DNA of 64,000 nt from Microlunatus endophyticus (GTDB lineage: Bacteria > Actinomycetota > Actinomycetes > Propionibacteriales > Propionibacteriaceae): contig NZ_BMMZ01000006.1 in the NCBI RefSeq assembly GCF_014646195.1, positions 62,001 through 126,000 on the forward strand. The letters are read 5' to 3'. Every line of letters starts with the position of its first letter. Position 1 is the first letter of the stretch. Below are positions 37,044 through 45,408 of the stretch, piece by piece. The notes beneath the pieces were generated by a model. The model saw only the letters and a program-made list of their open reading frames with translations, made no database searches and had not been told where the DNA came from. Both the position numbers and the translations under genes were made by a program.

Positions 37044-37061
37044 TATCTTGATATCAAGATA
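37044..37061. promoter_or_regulatory. Perfect 18-bp palindrome upstream of tam (UrtR/TamR-type operator)
   Basis: TATCTTGATATCAAGATA is an exact inverted repeat ending 18 bp before the tam start codon. This sequence type is bound by the UrtR/PecS/TamR subgroup of MarR proteins, and TamR of Streptomyces controls tam. No such regulator gene is adjacent, so control would be in trans. The palindrome also lies in the 172-bp region shared with mtrA. Confidence 0.7.
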
Positions 37062-37079
37062 CTTGGAGGAGAGTCGACC

Positions 37080-37847
37080 ATGCCCCAGTGGGACCCCGGA
37101 CATTACCTGCGCTACTCCGATGAGCGGTCCCGGCCGTTCTTCGACCTGACCGCCCGGATCGGCGCCGAGCAGCCTCGCACCGTGGTCGATCTCGGCTGTG
37201 GGCCGGGCCAGCTGACAGCCACCCTGGTCGAGCGCTGGCCGTCGGCGCAGGTGACCGGGTTCGACTCGTCGGAGCCGATGATCGACGCCGCCCGCCGGTA
37301 CGAAGGCCCTCGACTGCGGTTCGTCCACCAGGACGTCCACGACTTCGCCCCCGATGAACCCGTCGACGTGATCATCAGCAACGCCATGCTGCAGTGGGTC
37401 GACGACCATCGCGAGGTGCTGCCGCGACTGGTCGAGGCGCTGGCCCCCGGCGGCTGGTTGGCCTTCCAGGTGCCGGGCAACCAGACCTCCCCCAGCCACG
37501 TGCTGTTGCACGAGCTCGGGCAGGATCCGCGGTTCGCCCAGTGGACCGGCGCGATCAACCGCCGGATCATGCCGCCGGCGGCCGAGTACCTGACCCAGCT
37601 CTCGCAGCTGGGGCTGGAGACCGACGCCTGGGAGACCACCTATCTGCACGTGCTGCCGGGCGACGACCCGGTCTACGACTGGGTGGCCGGCACCGGGGCG
37701 CGGCCGTACCTGCAAGCGCTTCCGGATGCGGAGCGGGAGATCTTCGTCCGCGAGTACAAGGAACGGGTGCGGGCGGCCTACCCGCGCCAGGATTTCGGCA
37801 CCGTGCTCGGCTTCCGCCGGATCTTCGCGGTCGGCCGGCGCCCCTGA
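37080..37847 (+). CDS. tam: Trans-aconitate 2-methyltransferase
   Basis: 255 residues. It methylates trans-aconitate, a spontaneous isomerisation product of cis-aconitate that inhibits aconitase, using SAM. The signature start MPQWDPGHYLRYSDERSRPF and motif I VVDLGCGPGQLTATL are those of Tam, followed by VTGFDSSEPMI, NAMLQWVDDH and the family-specific NRRIMPPAAEYL region. The length matches the family. ATG 37080 has GGAGGAG 10 nt upstream. The palindrome before it suggests induction by citrate or trans-aconitate through a TamR-like protein. Confidence 0.93.
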   Translation: MPQWDPGHYLRYSDERSRPFFDLTARIGAEQPRTVVDLGCGPGQLTATLVERWPSAQVTGFDSSEPMIDAARRYEGPRLRFVHQDVHDFAPDEPVDVIISNAMLQWVDDHREVLPRLVEALAPGGWLAFQVPGNQTSPSHVLLHELGQDPRFAQWTGAINRRIMPPAAEYLTQLSQLGLETDAWETTYLHVLPGDDPVYDWVAGTGARPYLQALPDAEREIFVREYKERVRAAYPRQDFGTVLGFRRIFAVGRRP

Positions 37848-37916
37848 TCGCCGTACAGAACAGGACGGGCCTTAACGGGACAGAATCACGTTGCCCCGGC
37901 ATGGGAGGATTTCCGG

Positions 37917-38543
37917 GTGGCCGAAAACTGGTTCTCCGCCCCGGTCCTGTCCGACGCCGGCCTGATCGGCCCCGATGCCCGGCTCCGGTTGGAGCCGCTG
38001 ACCCGCCACCACGCGGCAGCCTTCCTGACGGCAGCCGGTGATCACGGGGAACAAGTCTTCGAGCACCTCGGGTACTACCCACCGAAGTCGATCGACGACG
38101 CGCTCGCGACCATCGACAGGCTGAACGCCACCGAGGACCAAGTGCCGTACGCCCAGATCGTCGCCGCAACCGGCGAATTCGCCGGCACGACGTCCTTCTA
38201 CGAGATCAATCCCGCCCTCCGCGCCCTGGCCATCGGCCACACCTGGATCGCCCATCCGTGGTGGCGGACCTGGCTGAACAGCACGTCCAAGTTGGTCATG
38301 CTCAGTCGCGCGTTCGACCGGCTCGGCGCCGAGCGGGTGGTCTGGCACACCGACATCCGCAACACCAGGTCGCAGGAGGCGATCGCCCGGCTCGGCGCAC
38401 AGCGCGAGGGTGTGTTGCGGCACCACAAGATCCGCCGGGACGGCAGCTGGCGCGACACCGTGCAGTTCTCCATGCTGGTCGGGGAATGGCCCGAGATCCG
38501 CGCGCGTTTGATCAGCCGAGTGACGGAAGGAAGTCGATCATGA
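37917..38543 (+). CDS. GNAT acetyltransferase, RimJ/RimL type
   Basis: 208 residues. It follows the RimJ/RimL layout: RLRLEPLTRHHAAAF, then PYAQIVAATGEFAGTTSFYEI, then the segment RALAIGHTWIAHPWWRTWLNSTSK in which the acetyl-CoA loop is formed, and finally ERVVWHTDIRNTRSQEAIARLGAQREG, a typical C-terminal motif. The acceptor is probably an N-terminal amine or small molecule. The start is GTG 37917 with GGGAGG upstream. The stop overlaps the next start codon (ATGA), making a two-gene acetyltransferase operon. Confidence 0.88.
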   Translation: MAENWFSAPVLSDAGLIGPDARLRLEPLTRHHAAAFLTAAGDHGEQVFEHLGYYPPKSIDDALATIDRLNATEDQVPYAQIVAATGEFAGTTSFYEINPALRALAIGHTWIAHPWWRTWLNSTSKLVMLSRAFDRLGAERVVWHTDIRNTRSQEAIARLGAQREGVLRHHKIRRDGSWRDTVQFSMLVGEWPEIRARLISRVTEGSRS

Positions 38544-38854
38544 GCGATCAGATCATCGGCGACGGCGAGCCGGCACTGGCCCGGGATACAGCGGGCAGGC
38601 GCTACACGGCAACTCTGGACGGCGTCGTGGTCGGCCTGATCGACTACGACGAACGGCCCGGCACGGTGGTGTTCCTGCATACCGAGACCGATCCGGCCTA
38701 CCAGGGTCGCGGACTGGCCGGCAAGCTGACGACCTACGCCCTCGACGACGTCCGGGCACGTAGCCTGTCGCTGGTCCCGGTCTGCAGCTACACCCAACAC
38801 TTCCTGGTCGAGCACAGCCAGTACGCCGACCTGCTGGCCGAACCGTCGTCCTAG
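38540..38854 (+). CDS. Small GNAT-like acetyltransferase, YjdJ/GCN5-like family
   Basis: 104 residues, the size of the minimal single-motif GNAT family. The CoA-binding region is VFLHTETDPAYQGRGLAGKL, with YQGRGLA as motif A, and PVCSYTQHFLVEHSQYADLL carries the family's C-terminal PxCxY pattern. Such proteins can self-acetylate or modify small amines; no substrate is known. ATG 38540 lies inside the 4-bp overlap with the upstream GNAT gene, and GGAAGGAAG precedes it. Confidence 0.88.
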   Translation: MSDQIIGDGEPALARDTAGRRYTATLDGVVVGLIDYDERPGTVVFLHTETDPAYQGRGLAGKLTTYALDDVRARSLSLVPVCSYTQHFLVEHSQYADLLAEPSS

Positions 38855-38879
38855 AGGCACCTGTCAACCACCTGTCAGG

Positions 38880-40127
38880 TCAGTATCCGAGCAGCCACAG
38901 CTCGTTGCCCTCGGGATCGGCGAGCCCACGCCGGGGCACGTCCACGGCACCGGGATCGAGACGGCGGCCGCCTGCGGCCAGGCCGGTGGCGAGCAGCGTG
39001 TCGAGCTGCTCGGCGGGGATCGACACCTCGAGGTGCAGGCGGTTGCGCTGCAGGACGCGGTCCGCGTCTGAGGTGTCCAGATCCTGGAAGAAGATCACCG
39101 GATTGAGCCGGCGCGGATCGTAGATGTCGGTCACCCACGGCCGGGGATCATTCCGGTAGCCGAGCACCGAGCGCCAGAACTCGCGGGCCGCCGGGATGTC
39201 GGCCACGTCGATCCCGATCTGGATGAAGCGGTACGGCGCCGGATCGCTAGCCAGACCGAGTTCCGCGGCGGCCTGCTGGATGCGCATCGCGAGCGCGACG
39301 AAGGCCGGATCCGCTCCGGTGGCGGTCTCCCACTGGTCCTTGCCGCTGTCGATCAGGACGCCATCGGGACGCAGATCCACCGATAGCGGCAGGCCAGCCG
39401 CGTCGGCGATCCCTGCGACCTCGGTCAGCAGCTGGACCGCCGCACCTGTCGCTGCCGGATAGAACGCCAGTGCACTGAACATCGCCTGCCAGTCGTCGGT
39501 CCCGGGCTCGGTCGACAACGGGCCGCCGGGACAGAGATCGACCTCGTTGCCGTCCGGATCGTCGAGCGCCACCTGGAAGGGTCCGTGCGGCTGCTGACCG
39601 ACCGCGGTGCGGATCGCATCGACCGCAGCGGCCGGCCGGCCGACGTCCAGGTGCAGTCGGTTCCGCAGCGGTCGCGGCACGTCCAGTCGGGTGAACCGTA
39701 CCGGCGGATCGCGGTGCAGCGGATCGGCCAGTCCTCCGCCCACCGACTGCCGGTAAGCGAGCACCTGCCGCCAGAACGTCCGGACTCCCTGACGGCCGCC
39801 GGAATCCTCAGCGTCGCCGGTCTGGATGACCAGGCCCAGCTCAGCCAGGGCCGCCGGATCGGTCCGGAGCCCGAGCGCTGCCGCGGTTGCCGAGATCGTG
39901 GTGGCCCGGTCCGGGTCCGGCCTGACGCGCACCCGCAGACCCCGCGGCCGGAGATCGAATTCCGGCAACTCTGCCGCCGGGATCGACGCCGCGATCCGGG
40001 CGATCAGCGCGGCCCCGGTCGCGTACGAGCCGGTCTCGAACCAGGCGGCGGCGTGGTCCCCGATCACCCGCCAGCCGGCGCCGCCCGCCGCCGCGAACGT
40101 CGCATCGGCTGCGCTTGCTCGGTCCAT
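38880..40127 (-). CDS. Duplicated PCD-like/VOC (glyoxalase) fusion protein
   Basis: 415 residues built from two copies of one module: a helix-strand region resembling pterin-4a-carbinolamine dehydratase followed by a vicinal-oxygen-chelate domain. The first VOC copy ends near FQVALDDPDGNEVDLCPG, the second near RRGLADPEGNELWLLGY; the shared D-P-(D/E)-G-N-E motif supplies the metal-ligand Glu of the fold. FWRQVLAYR and FWRSVLGYR are matching helices of the two copies. Activity is unknown. ATG 40127 has GGGAGGT upstream. It is divergent from the penicillin-binding protein gene. Confidence 0.8.
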   Translation of the reverse strand: MDRASAADATFAAAGGAGWRVIGDHAAAWFETGSYATGAALIARIAASIPAAELPEFDLRPRGLRVRVRPDPDRATTISATAAALGLRTDPAALAELGLVIQTGDAEDSGGRQGVRTFWRQVLAYRQSVGGGLADPLHRDPPVRFTRLDVPRPLRNRLHLDVGRPAAAVDAIRTAVGQQPHGPFQVALDDPDGNEVDLCPGGPLSTEPGTDDWQAMFSALAFYPAATGAAVQLLTEVAGIADAAGLPLSVDLRPDGVLIDSGKDQWETATGADPAFVALAMRIQQAAAELGLASDPAPYRFIQIGIDVADIPAAREFWRSVLGYRNDPRPWVTDIYDPRRLNPVIFFQDLDTSDADRVLQRNRLHLEVSIPAEQLDTLLATGLAAGGRRLDPGAVDVPRRGLADPEGNELWLLGY

Positions 40128-40338
40128 CACAACCTCCCTGATCGATTTCTCGCTCGACGCTAGAAGCCATTGCGGTCGATCCGCTTCCGAGTTGAACTCT
40201 GGTGTCGCGGCTCGGGCGGCACCACGCCGCGTCCGGACCGAGTGGTGCAACGATCCCGCATCGAGATGCCACCTGGAGTCCGGTCCGGCCCGTGATCGCT
40301 GGTATGTATGTCACTTCGTGACCCGCGAACAGAGCCCG

Positions 40339-42360
40339 ATGTCGCCGTCCCACCGAATCCGCCGCCGTTCCCGCCTGCTGGCGAGGGTGCTGGTACCGGT
40401 GCTGATCCCGCTGGTCGTCGCCGGCTGCACCGGCAAGGATGGCAAGATCAATCTGCCCGGCAGGGCCGACACCACGGGTGCCGCTGACGCCGCCACCAAG
40501 CTCGCGGCGGCACTGTCGGCCAAGGACCTGTCGACGATCGCCTTCTCCGGCGGCGCGATCGGTGCGGCCGACCACTTCAAGAGCCTGATCGAGCCTCTGG
40601 GCTCGGCCAAGCTGACGGCCAAGGTCAGCGGCGACCCGACGGTCAAGGGCGACCAGTCCAGCAGCACGATCGCGATGAGCTGGCAGTTACCCGGAGCGGT
40701 GAAGCCGTGGACCTACGACGTCACGGCGAAATTCGCCAAGAGCGGCAAGACCTGGGAGCCGGTCTGGGCGTCCTCGCTGGTCGAGCCCGACCTGACCGAC
40801 CGATCCGGCTTGGAGCTGACCCACACCCAGGCCGACCGCGGCGACATCCTCGGCGACGACGGAAAGCCGCTGGTCACCCTGCGCATCGTCGAGCGCGTCG
40901 GGATCGACAAGACGCGGGTCTCGGCGACCCAGGCGACGAAGTCGGCCGCCGAACTGGCCGACCTGCTCGACATCAACAGCAAGAACTACGTGAGTCTGGT
41001 CAAGGCCTCCGGGGCCAAGGCATTCGTGCCGGCGATCGTCTTCCGCAAGGACGATCCGCAGATCCCCGCCAAGTCCAAGATCGCCAAGATCAAGGGCGCG
41101 GCGATGTTGGAAGGCCACCAGATGCTCGGCCCGAGCAAGGACTTCGCCGCCCCGATCCTCGGCACGGTCGGCGAGGCGACCAAGGAGATCATCGACAAGT
41201 CCAAGGGCACGATCGCGGCGGGCGACCAAGTCGGCCTGAGCGGGCTGGAGTTGCGCTACGACAAGCAGCTCAGCGGCACGCCGGACATCTCGGTCAGCAT
41301 CGAGCCGGCGTCGACGGCGAGTTCATCCTCGAGTTCATCCTCGGCGCCGAGCGCCTCTGCCTCGCCGTCTCCCAGCGCCGGGTCGAGTGCGAGCCCGTCA
41401 GCGGCACCCACCAAGGTGCTGTTCCACCAGAAGGCGGTTGCCGGCAAGGATCTCAAGATCAGCCTCGACCCGCAGCTGCAATCCACGGCCGAGGACATCC
41501 TGTCCGCCTCCGGCCCCGCCAGCGCGCTGGTGGCCATCAAGCCGTCGACCGGCCAGGTGGTCGCCGCCGCCGTTAACGACCAGGCCGACGGCCAGGATCT
41601 GGCGACCTACGGCCAGTATCCGCCAGGCTCCACCTTCAAGATCATCGATTCGCTGGCCCTGATCCGCAAGGGCGTCAAGCCCGACGACACCATGGCCTGT
41701 CCTGCCACGACAACCGTCGACGGTAGGAAATTCAAGAACGACCTGGATTATCCGAGCTCCGCGGTCGGTGACATCAGCTTCCGTACGGCGTTCGCCAACT
41801 CCTGCAACACCGCCTTCATCGGGCAGCGGGAGAAGGTGGACTCCGACGATCTCAACGCGGCCGGTGCGTCGCTGGGCTTCGGCACCGACTACGACGTCGG
41901 TTTCCCGGCCTACTTCGGGTCGATCCCCAAGCCCGCCTCGCAGACCGAGCGGGCCGCCGAGATGATCGGGCAGGGCAAGGTGCTCGGCTCTCCGCTGTCG
42001 ATGGCGACAGTCGCGGCGTCTGTGCAGGCCGGTCACACGGTAATACCGAGCCTGGTCGAGGGCGGTCCGACGGTGAAGTCCAAGGGAGCTCCGCTGACGT
42101 CGTCGGAGGCCGCGCAGCTCCGGTCGCTGATGCACAGCGTGGTGACCGAGGGCACCGGTTCGGGACTGCAATCACTGCAGCCGCCGACCGTGATCGCCAA
42201 GACGGGCACCGCCGAGTACGGCACCGACACGCCGCCGAAGACCCATGCATGGATGGTCGGCGCCCGTGGTGATCTTGCTGTCGCGGTCTTCGTCAACGAC
42301 GGGGACACCGGGGCCGGGACGGCCGGCCCGCTGTTGAAGAAGTTCCTGCTCCAGGGTTGA
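40339..42360 (+). CDS. Lipoprotein penicillin-binding protein (class B-like transpeptidase with MecA_N-type domain)
   Basis: 673 residues. A signal peptide ends in the lipobox VVAGC (Cys at residue 30). An NTF2-like domain (about 45-155) and a PBP dimerisation domain (ADRGDILGDDGKPL onward) precede a Ser/Ala/Pro-rich linker around residue 340. The transpeptidase domain has the SxxK motif S431-TFK, SxN as S488-CN, and K621-TG. It should crosslink peptidoglycan outside the membrane. MecA_N-containing PBPs are often low-affinity for beta-lactams, but resistance cannot be read from sequence alone. A GTG at 40318 is an alternative start. Confidence 0.9.
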   Translation: MSPSHRIRRRSRLLARVLVPVLIPLVVAGCTGKDGKINLPGRADTTGAADAATKLAAALSAKDLSTIAFSGGAIGAADHFKSLIEPLGSAKLTAKVSGDPTVKGDQSSSTIAMSWQLPGAVKPWTYDVTAKFAKSGKTWEPVWASSLVEPDLTDRSGLELTHTQADRGDILGDDGKPLVTLRIVERVGIDKTRVSATQATKSAAELADLLDINSKNYVSLVKASGAKAFVPAIVFRKDDPQIPAKSKIAKIKGAAMLEGHQMLGPSKDFAAPILGTVGEATKEIIDKSKGTIAAGDQVGLSGLELRYDKQLSGTPDISVSIEPASTASSSSSSSSAPSASASPSPSAGSSASPSAAPTKVLFHQKAVAGKDLKISLDPQLQSTAEDILSASGPASALVAIKPSTGQVVAAAVNDQADGQDLATYGQYPPGSTFKIIDSLALIRKGVKPDDTMACPATTTVDGRKFKNDLDYPSSAVGDISFRTAFANSCNTAFIGQREKVDSDDLNAAGASLGFGTDYDVGFPAYFGSIPKPASQTERAAEMIGQGKVLGSPLSMATVAASVQAGHTVIPSLVEGGPTVKSKGAPLTSSEAAQLRSLMHSVVTEGTGSGLQSLQPPTVIAKTGTAEYGTDTPPKTHAWMVGARGDLAVAVFVNDGDTGAGTAGPLLKKFLLQG

Positions 42361-42423
42361 TCGCGGGACCGGCCGAGCGGGCCTGTTCGCCCCGGGGCAG
42401 ACCCGACCTGGGAAGATGGCGGG

Positions 42424-43404
42424 GTGACAGACGAGAGCCACAGGTACGACGTCGTGACCTTCGGCGAGCCGATGGTGCTGCTGCTGGCCACCGACGACCT
42501 GCCACTGCCGATCGCGCAGCGCTTCGACTACGCCCTGGCCGGTGCGGAGAGCAATCTGGCCACCGGGCTGGCCCGGCTGGGACACCGGGTCGCCTACTTC
42601 GGGCGGGTCGGGGCCGACAGCTTCGGCGAACGGATCCGGCAGACGCTGCGGGCCGAAGGGATCGACGTCAGCGGCCTGAGCGATGATCCGCAACGGCCGA
42701 CCGGGCTGTTGATCCGCGACAGCCCCCGGGGTCGCCCGATCACCGTCGAATACCGCAGATCCGGCAGTGCCGCGACGGCGCTTGCCCCTGACAACCTCCC
42801 CACCGGACTGCTCGAGGACACCCGCCTGCTGCACGTCACCGGTATCACGGCTGCGCTCTCCGAATCCGCGCTCGCCGCCACCGAACAGGCCATGGCGGTC
42901 GCCAAGGAGGCCGGCGCGGCCGTCTCGTTCGATCCCAACATCCGGCTGCGGCTCGCCGACCCGGCCCGCTGGCAGGTGATCGTCAAGCAGCTGGCGACCT
43001 ACGCCGACATCGTATTCACCGGGCGGGACGAGGCCGAGCTGATCGCTCCCGGTGTCGATCCGGGCCGGTGGTACACCGACCTCGGCGTCACCAGCGTGAT
43101 CGTCAAGGACGGCGGCGAAGGATCGTCCGAGTACCTGCCCGGCTCCGGCGAAGTCGTCCACGCAGGCATCCGGACGGTGCCGCTGGTCGATCCGGTCGGC
43201 GCCGGTGACGCCTTCAACGCCGGCTGGATCTCGGCCTGGCTCGATGGGGCCGACGCGCCGACCCGGGAGGACTCGCAGACCCGTCTCCGGACGGGTGCCG
43301 TGGTCGCCTCGATGGTCGTCGCGGTCCGCGGCGACTGCGCAGGACTGCCGACCCGTCAGCTGCTCGACCAGGTGCTGGCCGGTGGCTCGGACATCATCCG
43401 CTGA
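42424..43404 (+). CDS. kdgK: PfkB-family sugar kinase, probable 2-dehydro-3-deoxygluconokinase
   Basis: 326 residues of the ribokinase/PfkB family. The N-terminal signature FGEPMVLLL and GAESNLATGLARLGHRVAYFGRVG are of the KDG-kinase type. The C-terminal PfkB signature is DPVGAGDAFNAGW, with the catalytic Asp in GAGD. The adjacent gene is KDPG aldolase, so the pair should convert 2-keto-3-deoxygluconate to KDPG and then to pyruvate and glyceraldehyde 3-phosphate. The start is GTG 42424. The two genes are 59 bp apart and probably form an operon. Confidence 0.85.
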   Translation: MTDESHRYDVVTFGEPMVLLLATDDLPLPIAQRFDYALAGAESNLATGLARLGHRVAYFGRVGADSFGERIRQTLRAEGIDVSGLSDDPQRPTGLLIRDSPRGRPITVEYRRSGSAATALAPDNLPTGLLEDTRLLHVTGITAALSESALAATEQAMAVAKEAGAAVSFDPNIRLRLADPARWQVIVKQLATYADIVFTGRDEAELIAPGVDPGRWYTDLGVTSVIVKDGGEGSSEYLPGSGEVVHAGIRTVPLVDPVGAGDAFNAGWISAWLDGADAPTREDSQTRLRTGAVVASMVVAVRGDCAGLPTRQLLDQVLAGGSDIIR

Positions 43405-43463
43405 CCAGATCATTCCCCACCACATCGCCCATCGCCCATCCCATCGATCACCGGAAGCCAAAG

Positions 43464-44105
43464 ATGATCATGACGTCGAACCAGCCCGATGCCGCCGAGG
43501 TCAGCCGCCTGATCGCCGACAGCGGCGTGATCGGGATCGTCCGCACCGACTCAGCCACGCACGCCGTGGAGCTCGCCCGTCAGCTGTGGGATGCCGGCGT
43601 CAGGGCGGTCGAGGTTGCGCTGACCACGCCGGGCGGGCTGGAGGCGATCAGTGAACTCGCCACCGCCGTGCCCGATGGTGCCGTGCTCGGCGCGGGCACC
43701 GTCCTGGACGCCGCGAGTGCCCGGCTTGCGGTCCTGGCCGGTGCCCGGCTGCTGGTGACGCCGACGATCGTCGAGGGCGTCATCGAGGTCGGCCGCCGGT
43801 ATGCGGTGGCGACGGTGATCGGTACGGCGACGCCGACCGAGATGCTGCACGCCCAGACCCTGGGTGCGGATTTCGTCAAGGTGTTCCCGGCCTCCCAGTG
43901 GGCGCCGACGACGCTGTCCGACGTGCTGGCGGCGCTGCCCCAATTGCGTTGTGTCCCGACCGGCGGCATCGCCGCCCAGGACGCCGCCGAGTGGATCCGT
44001 GCGGGTGCGGTGGCCGTCGGCCTCGGCTCCGGTCTGACCCGAGGCGCCGATCCCGCAATCCAGGTGGCGACCCTGCTCGACTCGCTCCGCTCAGCCCGGG
44101 CCTGA
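43464..44105 (+). CDS. eda: 2-dehydro-3-deoxy-phosphogluconate (KDPG) aldolase
   Basis: 213 residues, the normal length of this class I aldolase. The catalytic base lies in VRAVEVALTTPGGLEAI (Glu), and the Schiff-base lysine is in DFVKVFPASQW. GAGTVLDAASARLAVLAGARLLVTP and CVPTGGIA are the phosphate-binding and family motifs. It cleaves KDPG to pyruvate and glyceraldehyde 3-phosphate. ATG 43464 and ATG 43470 are both possible starts, with GGAAG upstream. Its partner is the KDG kinase directly upstream. Confidence 0.92.
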   Translation: MIMTSNQPDAAEVSRLIADSGVIGIVRTDSATHAVELARQLWDAGVRAVEVALTTPGGLEAISELATAVPDGAVLGAGTVLDAASARLAVLAGARLLVTPTIVEGVIEVGRRYAVATVIGTATPTEMLHAQTLGADFVKVFPASQWAPTTLSDVLAALPQLRCVPTGGIAAQDAAEWIRAGAVAVGLGSGLTRGADPAIQVATLLDSLRSARA

Positions 44106-44121
44106 TTGCTTATCGGGCTGC

Positions 44122-45408
44122 TCATCGGCTGCCGGCCAGCCGGTCGTGCAGCCGCCAGCCGTTCGGGCCGGACTGTACAAGACCTGCATCGGCCAGCGCA
44201 CCCAACTCGGCCAGACAACGCGGCATCGTGACATCTGCGGCCAGAGCGATCTCGCCCGCCGTCTTATAGCGTCGCCGCGGCACCGCCTCGAACACCGCGA
44301 GCCTGGTCTCGTCCAGACCGTCGGTCACCCGTGTCGGGCCGCTCGGCACCGGGGCCAGCTCCTCGCCCATCGCAGCCAGCGTCTCCCGCGCCTGGGCCGA
44401 GTTGGTGATCATGGCTGCCTGTCCCTCGCGGATCAGCAGGTGCGGGGTCACCGACAACGCTGAATGGATCGAGCCCGGAACGGCCATCAGCTGCCGGTTG
44501 CACAGCCCAGCCCAGTTGGCCGTATTCCTTGCGCCGGACCGGATGGCAGCCTCGACGACGATCGTGCCGACCGCGAGGGCGGCGATCACGCGATTGCGTG
44601 CCAGGAAGCGGACCCGGGTCGGGTGTGCGCCCGGCGGCAGTTCGGAGATCAGTAGATGATCAGTTGCGATCGCCTGGAACAGTGCGTGATTCCCGGCCGG
44701 GTAAGCGGTATCGACGCCGCACGCCAATACCGCGATCGTCGGGCCCGGCGCGGACAAAGCACCCCGGTGCGCGGCGGCGTCGATACCGAACGCCCCGCCC
44801 GAGACCACCGTCCAGCCCGACCCGGCCAGCTCACAGCCGAGATCCCTGGCGACCATGTCTCCGTACTGCGACGAGGCGCGGGCGCCGACGATCGCCACCG
44901 ACCGCCGCGCAAGCGCCGCCAGATCCCCTGGCCCGCGGACCCAGAGTCCGTAGGGCGCGCCGCCGCGTCGTTGGATCGACTCGCCGGCGGACAGGTCGGA
45001 CAGGCGTTCCGGCCACTCGGAATCACCGGGAATCACGAACCGGAACCGGCCTGCTGAGATCGCCGCCTGGTAATCGGACAGGTCGAGGCGGTCGGCCCGT
45101 TCGGCCAGCGCCGGGCCGTGGTCGCCGGCCAGGACGGACCGCAGCATCTCCACCGCGCCGATCCGGCCGACCTCGACCGCGAGAGCGGGATCACCCGGTT
45201 CAGCGATACAACTCAACGCCATCCGGGCTCGCCGTTCGGGGCTTCGATCCGTTTCCGTGTCCATCCTGCGAGCGATGCCCGGGTTCACGCCGGAATCAAG
45301 GCCGGGATCGGTTGCCATATCCGCCGCTCGAGCGATCGGACGCGGCTCGGTCCGAGGCAGCTCCAGCGGCAGCACCTGGGCAAGATCATCGCTCGATCCG
45401 GTGATCAT
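44122..45408 (-). CDS. dprA: DNA processing protein DprA
   Basis: 428 residues. The Rossmann-like core carries SVAIVGARASSQYG, VVSGGAFGIDAAAHRGAL, VLACGVDTAYPAGNHAL and RFLARNRVIAALAVGTIVVEA, all hallmarks of DprA. A C-terminal winged-helix segment (KTAGEIALAADVTMPRCLAELGAL) completes it. DprA loads RecA onto incoming single-stranded DNA during transformation. ATG 45408 overlaps the comM stop (ATGA). The first 60 residues are poorly conserved. It ends the yraN-comM-dprA operon. Confidence 0.95.
   Translation of the reverse strand: MITGSSDDLAQVLPLELPRTEPRPIARAADMATDPGLDSGVNPGIARRMDTETDRSPERRARMALSCIAEPGDPALAVEVGRIGAVEMLRSVLAGDHGPALAERADRLDLSDYQAAISAGRFRFVIPGDSEWPERLSDLSAGESIQRRGGAPYGLWVRGPGDLAALARRSVAIVGARASSQYGDMVARDLGCELAGSGWTVVSGGAFGIDAAAHRGALSAPGPTIAVLACGVDTAYPAGNHALFQAIATDHLLISELPPGAHPTRVRFLARNRVIAALAVGTIVVEAAIRSGARNTANWAGLCNRQLMAVPGSIHSALSVTPHLLIREGQAAMITNSAQARETLAAMGEELAPVPSGPTRVTDGLDETRLAVFEAVPRRRYKTAGEIALAADVTMPRCLAELGALADAGLVQSGPNGWRLHDRLAGSR

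Noticed and set aside
41310..41410. Ser/Ala/Pro repeat tract in the PBP gene as a separate DNA repeat element
   Set aside because: It stays in frame and encodes a flexible interdomain linker, common in secreted actinobacterial proteins.
43420..43455. Short CATCGCCC-type repeats before eda
   Set aside because: Only two or three partial units, too short to separate from chance composition.
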